Source: Thermoplasmatales archaeon SW_10_69_26 (lineage in GTDB: Archaea > Thermoplasmatota > SW-10-69-26). Taken from it: a stretch of 50,179 nt of DNA. Below the pieces are notes generated by a model. That model did no database searches. It saw only the letters and a program-made list of their open reading frames with translations, and was not told where the DNA came from. The stretch spans positions 6,770-56,948 of the forward strand of contig PXUB01000012.1 in assembly GCA_003009755.1 (NCBI GenBank). The letters run 5' to 3'. Both the position numbers and the translations under genes were made by a program. Of this stretch, positions 16,768-23,621 are shown piece by piece. Position 1 is the first letter of the stretch, and every line of letters starts with the position of its first letter.

Positions 16768-17253
16768 ATGCCCGAGGTCGAGCCCGTCGACGCTCCGATC
16801 CAGGACCTGCTCGAGCACGAGAACCCCTGCTTCGGTTGCGGCCCCCACAACCCCGAAGGCCTGCAGATCAAATCCTACCCCGACCCCGACGGCGACGGGC
16901 TCGTCGCCGAGTTCACCAGCTCGCCCCACCACGCCGGGTCCGGCGGCGTCCTCGGCGGAGGCGTGCAGGCCACGCTCGTCGACTGCCACGGCGTGTGGAC
17001 GGCCGTCTACCACGCCGCCGTGAACGGCGAGGACCCGGTCCCGCACTACGTGACGGCCGAGCTGGCGATGCAGTACAAGCGCCCGGCTCCGTTGGAGGCC
17101 CCCGTCGTGCTGGTCTCCACCGTGGACGAGGTCGACCCGCCACGCCTCTCCGTCGACGTCGAGGTGCGCAACGAGGAGGGCGAGGTCTGCAGCGAGGGCC
17201 GGGTCGTGTGTCACGCCCTCGACGAGGGCTGGGGCCCCAACCCGTACCTCTGA
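16768..17253 (+). CDS. PaaI-type hotdog-fold thioesterase family protein
   Basis: A 161-residue single-domain hotdog protein. The N-terminal CFGCGPHNPEGLQI followed by the glycine-rich GGVLGGGVQATLVDCHG helix and beta-strands (YVTAELAMQYKRPAPLEAPV) is the standard layout of PaaI/4HBT acyl-CoA thioesterases. An Asp (VDCHG) lies where the family often has its catalytic carboxylate, while the usual HGG is GGG. It probably hydrolyses a thioester in the cytosol; substrate unknown. ATG 16768 is used; the open frame upstream to 16582 is low quality. It diverges from the isopropylmalate dehydratase gene. A second, membrane-linked hotdog domain occurs at 10421. Confidence 0.85.
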   Translation: MPEVEPVDAPIQDLLEHENPCFGCGPHNPEGLQIKSYPDPDGDGLVAEFTSSPHHAGSGGVLGGGVQATLVDCHGVWTAVYHAAVNGEDPVPHYVTAELAMQYKRPAPLEAPVVLVSTVDEVDPPRLSVDVEVRNEEGEVCSEGRVVCHALDEGWGPNPYL

Positions 17254-17330
17254 GCGGTCAGATGGGCCGTGGAAGATCTCGAGATCCGGGGGAAAAAGGC
17301 ACGATCGCGCTGAGACGGCCGACAGTCCAT

Positions 17331-17602
17331 CGCGGCAAGCATCCTCGCCAGCGCCTCGAAGTGCCTGATCGGCACTCCGTCGGCTTGGCTCCTTGCTTTC
17401 GACCGCCTCAGCGCGCTGACCGCTCAGAGGGCGCGCGGACAGCGCGGCCACCGGCCGCTTTCTGCGCCGGTGGGCCACGCTCAGGCGGCTAACACCATGG
17501 TTGCCAAGCTGTGTCGCTGTCGGCTCGAAGTGGCCTCCGGCCACGTCGTCGCCTCGACTCCTTGCTTTCAGCCTCCTGAGCGCGGAGAGCGCTCACAGGA
17601 GA
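17331..17602. repeat. Paired structured element, two copies about 169 bp apart
   Basis: Copy 1 (about 17331-17431) and copy 2 (about 17500-17602) share ctcgaagtg, then ctccttgctttc, then a hairpin with agcg/cgct. The first small hairpin is gaagtgcc-tgatc-ggcact in copy 1 and gaagtggcc-tcc-ggccac in copy 2, so the pairing is kept though the bases differ. The second hairpin is cgcctcagcg/cgctcagagggcg versus ctcctgagcg/cgctcacaggag, again with changed bases on both arms and the same two-base bulge. This suggests a conserved RNA structure. The surrounding gap 17254-17937 otherwise contains only a doubtful small frame. Confidence 0.6.
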
Positions 17603-17619
17603 TGCAAGCCGAGCGTTCC

Positions 17620-17754
17620 TCACCCCGCCCATCGGCGGTGGAGGCCGACCGCCGCGAGCCCGGCGAGGAGCCCAAGCCTCCACAGCGTGCCTCGGTCGAG
17701 CAGCGGGTCGTCGGCGATCGGCTGGCGATCTGCGGGGCCTCGGCGCTCATTCAC
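17620..17754 (-). CDS. Possible 44-residue single-TM peptide
   Basis: Reading from GTG 17754 gives a short frame that starts acidic/basic (NERRGPADRQPIADDPLLDRG) and ends in a plausible membrane helix (LWRLGLLAGLAAVG) with basic residues after it. The layout of a charged N-terminus, one TM helix and HRRW resembles many small archaeal membrane peptides. There is no clear promoter or Shine-Dalgarno, and high-GC DNA produces such frames by chance. It lies in the gap before the NYN-domain gene. Kept as a weak candidate. Confidence 0.25.
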   Translation of the reverse strand: MNERRGPADRQPIADDPLLDRGTLWRLGLLAGLAAVGLHRRWAG

Positions 17755-17903
17755 GCGCGCACCTCGTCGTAGCCGGCCAACCGCGGCTCGAGGTCCTCGC
17801 CGGCGTATCCTCACCAGCACTCGGCCTCGCCGTGGTAGCCCCAGGCGTGTCCGTCGGGATCCGCCGAGACCGCCAAGGCCCGCGATGGTGGTCTAAGGGG
17901 ACA

Positions 17904-17911
17904 CGCTTAAC
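17904..17911 (+). promoter_or_regulatory. TATA-like box for the NYN-domain gene
   Basis: cgcttaac lies about 30 bp before ATG 17938, which fits a leaderless start there rather than at the later methionines. Confidence 0.45.
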
Positions 17912-17937
17912 CCTCAGGGGGCTATGAATAGGGATAG

Positions 17938-18762
17938 ATGCCTTTCCAACCCACCGGTGGCGAGGCCGCAGAGCTCGAGGGCACCCCCGCCCCGGCTCAA
18001 GCCGTCGGCACCGGTTCCAATGGAAGGGGGAGCCAGGCCATGCCAGAAGCGGATACCTTCTCTGAACGGATGACCTTCGCCGTCCTCATCGACGGGGACA
18101 ACGCCCAACCGGCCCTCATCAAGGAGATGCTGGAGGAGGTGGGTCGCCACGGCGTCCCCACGATCCGACGCGTTTACGGTGACTGGGGCAAGGACCACAT
18201 GGGAGGATGGAGCAAGGTCATTCACGAGTACGCTCTCCAGCCGATCCAGACGTCCAGCTTCGTCGCCGGCAAGAACAGCACCGACGCCTCGCTCATTATC
18301 GACGCGATGGACATCCTCTACAGCGGGAACGTGGAAGCCTTCTGCATCGTGTCGTCCGACAGCGACTACACGCATCTCGTGATGCGGCTGCGTGAAGCCG
18401 GGAAGTTCGTCATGGTCATCGGCAACAAGCAGCGCACCGCCAGCCCGCTGATCCGGTCGACGAACCTCTTCGTCGACCCCCGCAACCTGACCTCCGACGG
18501 CCAGGACGAGGCCACCGCCGAGGGGCTCGACAAGGCTCGCCAACTGCTCACCCGTGCCTACGAACTCACCGAAGGCGACGACGGATGGGCCGAGCTGGGT
18601 GCGCTCGGCGACATGCTGCGCCAGCTCGACTCCAGCTTCGATCTGCGCGAGTACGGGGCCGAGAAGCTGCTCGACCTGATCGAGGCCAACGACGATCTCT
18701 TCGAGATCCGCCGCGAGCGCGACTCCGGTCCCAGCCCGGTCTACATCCGCAAGCGCGACTGA
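17938..18762 (+). CDS. NYN-domain (LabA/DUF88-like) predicted RNase with C-terminal OST-HTH-like domain
   Basis: A 274-residue protein. After a low-complexity N-terminus (about 1-40) comes a NYN/PIN-like nuclease fold with its acidic active-site motifs: FAVLIDGDN, NSTDASLIIDAMD and VSSDSDYTHL. The last 75 residues (GWAELGALGDMLRQL, then REYGAEKLLDLIEAN) match the OST-HTH/LOTUS pattern of a small winged RNA-binding module often attached to NYN domains. The expected activity is metal-dependent cleavage of a structured or target RNA. Starts at ATG 18040 or 18070 would remove the low-complexity head. The gene precedes the RIO1/KH pair by about 125 bp with its own promoter. Target unknown; domain calls are confident. 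Confidence 0.88.
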   Translation: MPFQPTGGEAAELEGTPAPAQAVGTGSNGRGSQAMPEADTFSERMTFAVLIDGDNAQPALIKEMLEEVGRHGVPTIRRVYGDWGKDHMGGWSKVIHEYALQPIQTSSFVAGKNSTDASLIIDAMDILYSGNVEAFCIVSSDSDYTHLVMRLREAGKFVMVIGNKQRTASPLIRSTNLFVDPRNLTSDGQDEATAEGLDKARQLLTRAYELTEGDDGWAELGALGDMLRQLDSSFDLREYGAEKLLDLIEANDDLFEIRRERDSGPSPVYIRKRD

Positions 18763-18850
18763 TCGAAGGCGCCGACCGGCTCTCGGGCCGCCCACCGATC
18801 GGCGACGGTGGGCTCGCTGTCCCTCTTCTCATCTGCGAGGCTCTCCCAGC

Positions 18851-18860
18851 GCTTAAATAC
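18851..18860 (+). promoter_or_regulatory. TATA-like box for the RIO1/KH operon
   Basis: gcttaaatac, the best TATA match in the window, is about 33 bp before ATG 18889. It supports that start and a near-leaderless transcript. Confidence 0.6.
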
Positions 18861-18888
18861 GGGCGGCCGGTCAATCCCACCTCGCGCG

Positions 18889-19677
18889 ATGCCAGACACC
18901 GAGGATTGGGAACAGATGGTGGAGGACGCCATGAAGAGCGTCCGCTACGACCCGAACCTCGAGCTGGCGGACCTCCGCAAGACCGAGGCCGAGGTCTTCG
19001 ACTACCCGACGATGAAGACCCTGTCCCAGCTGATCAACGACGACGTGATCGAGACGCTGGACTTCTGCATCTCGACCGGCAAGGAGGCCAACGTCTTCCA
19101 CGGCACCGCGCCCGATGGCACCTCGCTGGCCGTCAAGATCTACCGCGTCAACACGACGACGTTCCGCCAACACCTCGAGTACCTGTGGGGCGACCGACGG
19201 TTCGACCCCGGCGGCAAGTCCGAACGCGACGTCATCTCGCTGTGGGCCAGCAAGGAGTTCCGCAACCTCCGACGGTTGCGCAACGGGAACCTGCGCGTCC
19301 CCGAACCGGTCGCCGTCGAGAACAACATCATCGTGATGGAGTACATCGGCGAGGACGAGCGGGTCGCCCCCCTGCTGAAGGACGTCGACCTCGCGGAGCC
19401 CCGGGACGGCTACGACGCCTTGGTCGACTTCATCGAGACCGCCTGGGAGGAGGCCGACCTCGTCCACGGCGACCTCTCCGCCTACAACGTGCTCGTGCAC
19501 CCACCGCACCTGATCGTGATCGACGTGGCTCAAGCGATCGTCAGCGACCACCCCCGCGCCCGCGAGCTGCTGAAGCGCGACGTCGAGAACGTCGCCAAGC
19601 ACTTCCGCTCGCGCGGTGTCGACCCCGATCCCGACGCCGTCGTCGACCGCCTGGTTCCCGCCGAGGAGGTGGCCTGA
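18889..19677 (+). CDS. rio1: RIO1-type serine/threonine protein kinase/ATPase
   Basis: A 262-residue archaeal RIO1. The flexible P-loop equivalent is STGKEANVFHG (about 62-72), the ATP-binding Lys is Lys83 in AVKIYR, the catalytic loop is HGDLSAYN with Asp195 and Asn200, and the metal-binding Asp212 is in IDVAQ. Known RIO1 proteins act in late small-ribosomal-subunit maturation, working more as ATPase switches than as signalling kinases. The start ATG 18889 follows a strong TATA-like box; an upstream open stretch to 18808 is rejected. Its TGA overlaps the ATG of the KH-domain gene by one base, so the two are translated together, as in many archaea. Confidence 0.96.
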   Translation: MPDTEDWEQMVEDAMKSVRYDPNLELADLRKTEAEVFDYPTMKTLSQLINDDVIETLDFCISTGKEANVFHGTAPDGTSLAVKIYRVNTTTFRQHLEYLWGDRRFDPGGKSERDVISLWASKEFRNLRRLRNGNLRVPEPVAVENNIIVMEYIGEDERVAPLLKDVDLAEPRDGYDALVDFIETAWEEADLVHGDLSAYNVLVHPPHLIVIDVAQAIVSDHPRARELLKRDVENVAKHFRSRGVDPDPDAVVDRLVPAEEVA

Positions 19678-20228
19678 TGGTCGAGCTCCCGATGATCCGC
19701 ATCCCGGAGGACCGCATCGGCGCCCTGATCGGGCCCGGCGGCGAGACGAAGGAGGAGATCGAGGAGCGCTCGGGCGTGCGGCTGGACATCGACAGCGGCA
19801 CCGGCGAGGTGCTCGTCGACGACGAGAACTGCTACGACCCGATCTTGGCCCTCCAGGTGCAGGACGTCGTCAAGGCCATCGGCCGCGGCTTCTCGCCCGA
19901 GAAGGCGTTCCGCCTGTGGCAGATGGACGCCTTCTTCGACATGCTCGATCTGCGCGAGTACGTCGGCGACAAGAGGAACCAGATCCAGCGCGTCAAGGGC
20001 CGCATCATCGGCGAGGGCGGCCGCACGCGCGAGCACATCGAGGCGATGACCGACGTCCACCTCACCGTGTACGGGACGACGGTCGCCTTCATCGGCGAAC
20101 CGATGGAGACCCGCGTCGCTCGCGAGGCGGTCGTCCGCCTCATCGAGGGGGCCGAGCACTCGGCCGTCTACAAGTTCCTCGAGGACAAGCGCCGCGAGCT
20201 GCGGATGAAGGACCTGGGCCTCGAGTAA
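19677..20228 (+). CDS. Two-KH-domain RNA-binding protein, Pno1/Dim2-like
   Basis: A 183-residue protein with two KH domains. The first carries RIGALIGPGGETKEEIE and the second RVKGRIIGEGGRTREHIE, each with the GxxG RNA-contact loop. This is the archaeal counterpart of Pno1/Dim2, which binds the 3' region of small-subunit rRNA precursors next to RIO1. The ATG overlaps the RIO1 stop (TGATG), showing translational coupling and a shared role in 30S maturation. A remnant lipoprotein gene begins about 60 bp downstream. The assignment is confident from motifs and context together. Confidence 0.94.
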   Translation: MVELPMIRIPEDRIGALIGPGGETKEEIEERSGVRLDIDSGTGEVLVDDENCYDPILALQVQDVVKAIGRGFSPEKAFRLWQMDAFFDMLDLREYVGDKRNQIQRVKGRIIGEGGRTREHIEAMTDVHLTVYGTTVAFIGEPMETRVAREAVVRLIEGAEHSAVYKFLEDKRRELRMKDLGLE

Positions 20229-20290
20229 GCCCCGCCAAGCACCATGCCTCCCTCGTCGATGCCCGGCACGAGCGGCTCGCCATCCTCGCC

Positions 20291-20864
20291 ATGATCCTGA
20301 TGACGCCCGTCCTCGCCGGGTGCGCCTCGCCCGCCGACGGCGACCCGCTCCAACGCGAGTTCCACGTCGAGACGACGGACGTCGACCCCGACCAGGAGCG
20401 CGGCGAGGACGAGTTCTGGATGATCTGGATCCGCGGCAACGAGACCGACGAACGCGCCAACCAAGCCGTCTGCTCGCGGCTGCCCCCGGACCCCCAGTCG
20501 ACCCCGTGAACCGATCGATCGTCTACGACATCAGGACCTACACCTTCGAGCCGGCCAACGTGACGACGATGCTGGCCTTCGACCACGCGGACACCAGCTC
20601 CTCCTGCCCGGAGGCCGAGCACCTCTTGCCGACCCCGACCCCGGCCACACCGACACCCTCGGCGGCTAGGGTCCCTTGAGCCTCACCGTGCGCGAGGAGG
20701 GGCTCCTCCTGCTCGACGACCGGGCCATCCCCCTCGGCGAGGCCGCCAACGTGACCTAGGAGGGCGTGCCCGAGGACCCCGACCAGCTGGGCGTCGACGG
20801 CTCCTTCCGCGCCGAGAACCTCGGCGCGTGGGATCAGGCCAACCTGACCGCCGGCGGACCGTGA
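20291..20864 (+). pseudogene. Decayed copy of the adjacent lipoprotein gene
   Basis: The sequence matches the next gene across its length when three reading frames are joined. The first frame gives a lipobox (VLAGC) and DEDEFW-like text (GEDEFWMIWIRGNE), then hits a stop after CSRLPPDPQSTP. Another frame continues with NRSIVYDIRTYTFEPANV and AFDHADTSSSCPEAEHL to a stop at 20677-20679. A further frame gives LLLLDDRAIPLGEA, broken by TAG at 20755-20757, and ends with VDGSFRAENLGAW. So at least two frameshifts and one nonsense change are present. It is a tandem-duplicate remnant sitting between the KH gene and the intact copy. Confidence 0.8.
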
Positions 20865-20882
20865 GGCGGCCGACCCCGCAGG

Positions 20883-20890
20883 CCTTTATG
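20883..20890 (+). promoter_or_regulatory. TATA-like box for the intact lipoprotein gene
   Basis: cctttatg lies about 28 bp before ATG 20915, selecting that start over upstream in-frame codons. Confidence 0.5.
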
Positions 20891-20914
20891 TGGCCAGCCT
20901 CCGTTCCTTCGCCC

Positions 20915-21511
20915 ATGCCGGGGCCGCGCCTGCTCGCCGCCCTCGTCCTCCTCTCCGTGCCTCTCACCGGCTGCATCGGACAAGCCGACGGCATCGAGCG
21001 CGAGCTCGAGGTCGTGGACGGCGATGTCGACCCCGACCAGGCCCGCGACGAGGACGAGTTCTGGATGGTCTGGATCCGCGGCAGCGAGCTCGACGTGCGC
21101 GACCCCCAGTTCGTGTGCTCCCGCATCCCGCCCGACTACCGCATCGATGCCGCCAACTGGACGCTCGTCTACGACAACCGCTCCTACAGCTTCACGCCCG
21201 GCGAGGTCGACGTGCTCCTCGCCTTCGACCACGAGGACCACAGCTCCGGCTGCGCCGCAGCCGAGCACCTCGTCGCCAACCCCGGGCTCGGCTACACCGA
21301 GACGACGGGCGCCTACGGCGAGCTGACCGTGACCGTCGAGGCCGACGGCACGCTCGTCGTCGACGGCCACCGGGTCCCGCTCGGCTCGATGCTCGAGGCC
21401 TCCTACGAGGGGGACCCGCCCGGCCCCCAGCGGGTGCGCGTGGACGGCAGCTTCCGCGTCGAGAACCTCGGCGCCTGGCCCCACCAACACCTGGAACGGG
21501 GGGATCCCTGA
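20915..21511 (+). CDS. Secreted lipoprotein of unknown function
   Basis: A 198-residue protein with a signal sequence ending in a lipobox (VPLTGC, Cys20), so the mature protein is probably lipid-anchored outside the membrane. The rest is acidic with the conserved segment DEDEFWMVWIRGSE, two further Cys (VCSRIPPDY and SSGCAAAEH), and a beta-rich C-terminal half (TVTVEADGTLVVDGHRV). The degraded upstream copy keeps the same EFWMxWIRGxE and AFDH blocks, marking them as conserved. A double winged-helix regulator follows 91 bp downstream. No known family was recognised. Confidence 0.8.
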   Translation: MPGPRLLAALVLLSVPLTGCIGQADGIERELEVVDGDVDPDQARDEDEFWMVWIRGSELDVRDPQFVCSRIPPDYRIDAANWTLVYDNRSYSFTPGEVDVLLAFDHEDHSSGCAAAEHLVANPGLGYTETTGAYGELTVTVEADGTLVVDGHRVPLGSMLEASYEGDPPGPQRVRVDGSFRVENLGAWPHQHLERGDP

Positions 21512-21591
21512 CCCGCGAGCGGGTCGGGGGAGAACCGAAAGGCAGACGTATCGACGGCCCAACGTGAAAGCAAGTGCCCCTGCCGGACGCA

Positions 21592-21600
21592 AGGAGGATC
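21592..21600 (+). promoter_or_regulatory. Strong Shine-Dalgarno before the winged-helix regulator
   Basis: aggaggatc matches the archaeal anti-SD well, and its GGAGG is five bases before ATG 21603. It fixes that codon as the start instead of GTG 21564. Confidence 0.7.
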
Positions 21601-21602
21601 CG

Positions 21603-22142
21603 ATGAAGCTGATCCGCCGGTTCCGCAAGTGGCTCTCCCGCCTCACCAGCGAGGGGTTGTACGCCCGCGTCAAGGGCCGCGAGCTGCTGGATCACGAGGC
21701 CCGCGAGGAGATCCTCTCCATGCTCAAGCGCGAGCCCGGCCTGTGCTTCCAGGAGATCCAGGACCGCATCGGGCTGGCCCCAGGCACCACGCGATGGCAT
21801 CTCGACAAGCTGGCGTCCTCGGACTTCGTCACCAGCGACGAGGACGGCCGCCACACCCGCTTCTTCCCGACCGGGCTCGACGCCGGCACGCGCAAGGCCG
21901 TCGTCGCGATGCGCGACGAGTCCCGCCTGGCGCTGGTCCGCATGATCGAACGCAACCCCGAGCTCAGCCAGTCCGACCTGGCCGAGGCCACCGGCCTGGC
22001 CCAGTCCACCGTCAGCCACCACCTGGGCCGCCTCGTCGAGGACGGCATCGTCGACAAGCACCGCGACGGACGCTCGGTGCGCTACGCGATCGAGGACGAG
22101 ATGACCAAACCCGTGCGCCAAGCCAAGCGCTACGTGCTGTGA
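21603..22142 (+). CDS. Double winged-helix DNA-binding regulator
   Basis: A 179-residue basic-to-acidic protein with two winged helix-turn-helix domains. The first (about 25-90) reads ILSMLKREPGLCFQEIQDRIGLAPGTTRWHLDKL, shown here in overlapping pieces: ILSMLKREPG, CFQEIQDRIG and GTTRWHLDKL. The second (about 100-165) has LVRMIERNPELSQSDLAEA, then AQSTVSHHLGRLVEDG and a basic wing. Both resemble MarR/ArsR-type domains, and tandem winged-helix proteins are common in Euryarchaeota. An N-terminal amphipathic basic segment (KLIRRFRKWLSRL) could touch membrane. The ligand and targets are unknown; the lipoprotein just upstream is the nearest candidate. Confidence 0.85.
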   Translation: MKLIRRFRKWLSRLTSEGLYARVKGRELLDHEAREEILSMLKREPGLCFQEIQDRIGLAPGTTRWHLDKLASSDFVTSDEDGRHTRFFPTGLDAGTRKAVVAMRDESRLALVRMIERNPELSQSDLAEATGLAQSTVSHHLGRLVEDGIVDKHRDGRSVRYAIEDEMTKPVRQAKRYVL

Positions 22143-22206
22143 ACGGCCGCGGGCCGGCCGATAGCCAAGGCTTCATGACGGACGAGCGGTTGTGAAGGCT
22201 ACACTC

Positions 22207-22413
22207 ATGGGTGCTTCCCTCGCGGACCATGGTCAGGCCGACCCCGAGCTGACGCGAACCTGCCACATCTGCGGCGACCCCGTCGACAGCGACGTCTGGT
22301 ACGCCCGGACCGAGGCCGACGAGCAGGGGCCCCGCCGCGTGTATTGCTGCCCCGACTGCTACTTCGATCTGTCCGGCGAGGCACGGGACACCTACTACCG
22401 GGAGCGCGTCTGA
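22207..22413 (+). CDS. Small zinc-ribbon-like protein
   Basis: A 68-residue protein with two cysteine knuckles, CHICG and CCPDC, about 27 residues apart, the pattern of a small zinc ribbon or treble clef. The tail is YFDLSGEARDTYYRERV. ATG 22207 is used; GTG 22192 is five codons upstream. There is no signal or TM segment, so it is cytosolic. It follows the winged-helix gene by 64 bp and may be cotranscribed. Function unknown; zinc binding is inferred from cysteine spacing. Confidence 0.72.
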   Translation: MGASLADHGQADPELTRTCHICGDPVDSDVWYARTEADEQGPRRVYCCPDCYFDLSGEARDTYYRERV

Positions 22414-22464
22414 CCCTCCCCGTTCGACCCATCCTTTGATCCGTGGCGGTCCGTATATTCTCCC

Positions 22465-23556
22465 GTGGACGGGAGGCTGACCGCTCGAGCTCCGCTTCTC
22501 GCTGTGACGGCTATCCTTCTCCTCGCGGGCACGCAGGCCCCTAGCCTCAGCGCAGGCGTCGTCTCGCCTGCTCCGACCGAAAAGATTCCGGCCGCCGCTC
22601 CCGACAGCCTCGACGATCCGATCGCCGCCGAGGACGACACGCTCGTCGTCCGCAACGGCGACACCACCGATGTTCACCGCGCGACCGGGCCCCACGCCTG
22701 GGACCGAGAAGCTGAGATCTCCCCGCCCAGCGAGGCCTCCGAGTGGTTCGGCTGGTCGATCGACGTCGACGGGGATCGCATCGCCGTCGGCGACCCGGTG
22801 ACAGATGGATCCCGGGGCGCCGTCTTCGTCTACGAGCGAAGCGTCGGCGAAGGCTGGGTCCACACGCAGACGCTTCACCCCGACGACACCGAATACGCGT
22901 GGTTCGGAGAGACCGTCGTGGCCGAGGACGATCACATCGCGGTCGCCGCCCCCGACGACGGGACGGGGCCGGCCGCCTACAGGGGAGTCGTCTACGTCTT
23001 CGATTCCAGCGGGGACCGGCTCTCGCTCGAGGCCAAGCTGTCCGCGGAGGACAGCACGGGCGAGGATCTCGGCATGGACGCTGGCAACGTTGTCTTCGAG
23101 GGTAGCCATGACCTCTACGCGGCCGAGGATCTGGGATCCCAGGGATGGAGCCAGCCCCAGACGATCCCCGCCCCGGACGGCTTCCACGTCTCCTCGATCA
23201 TCGTCGAAGAGCAGACGATGGTCGTCGACACCGTCTGCCAGGCGTGCGGCACTTTCCCCGGAGCCAGCGGAGAGATGGCCTTCTACCAGTCGACCGAAGA
23301 CGGCTGGCAGATCGACGAGCGCCGACAGCATGACTACCCGATGGCTCTTCACGGAGCCGAGGCTCTCGTCGGAGCTTTGTTCACCCCCGAGCTGCACGAG
23401 CGTGGCCTCGATGGCGACTGGGAGCGGCAGCAGCATCTGGCCCCCTTCGCCTGGGGACCGAGCGAGCTCACCGACAGCCACGCCCTCATCCTCGACGAGG
23501 CGGACAACGCCACGTACTCGTTCGCGCTCGACCCCGTGCCGCAGCCGTCCCCCTGA
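22465..23556 (+). CDS. Secreted FG-GAP/beta-propeller-like protein
   Basis: A 363-residue exported protein. A signal segment (LLAVTAILLLAG) leads into repeats of the FG-GAP type: EWFGWSIDVDGDRIAVGDP, then AWFGETVVAEDDHIAVAAP, then DLGMDAGNVVFEG. Phrases such as GAVFVYERS and GVVYVFDSS between them are typical of integrin-alpha-like beta-propellers that bind extracellular ligands or calcium. A Cys pair (CQAC) is present. GTG 22465 opens the frame; GTG 22504 would also keep the signal, and a TATA-like gtatatt at 22452-22458 fits the later start better. It probably acts in adhesion or surface structure; the ligand is unknown. Confidence 0.75.
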   Translation: MDGRLTARAPLLAVTAILLLAGTQAPSLSAGVVSPAPTEKIPAAAPDSLDDPIAAEDDTLVVRNGDTTDVHRATGPHAWDREAEISPPSEASEWFGWSIDVDGDRIAVGDPVTDGSRGAVFVYERSVGEGWVHTQTLHPDDTEYAWFGETVVAEDDHIAVAAPDDGTGPAAYRGVVYVFDSSGDRLSLEAKLSAEDSTGEDLGMDAGNVVFEGSHDLYAAEDLGSQGWSQPQTIPAPDGFHVSSIIVEEQTMVVDTVCQACGTFPGASGEMAFYQSTEDGWQIDERRQHDYPMALHGAEALVGALFTPELHERGLDGDWERQQHLAPFAWGPSELTDSHALILDEADNATYSFALDPVPQPSP

Positions 23557-23586
23557 TCTGTCCACGGGCTCGGACGCCCCAGAACT

Positions 23587-23595
23587 AACTTAAGC
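23587..23595 (+). promoter_or_regulatory. TATA-like box for leuS
   Basis: aacttaagc lies about 31 bp before ATG 23622, consistent with a leaderless leuS mRNA. Confidence 0.5.
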
Positions 23596-23621
23596 GTCGA
23601 CCGGATAGACTCGCGTCCTCC

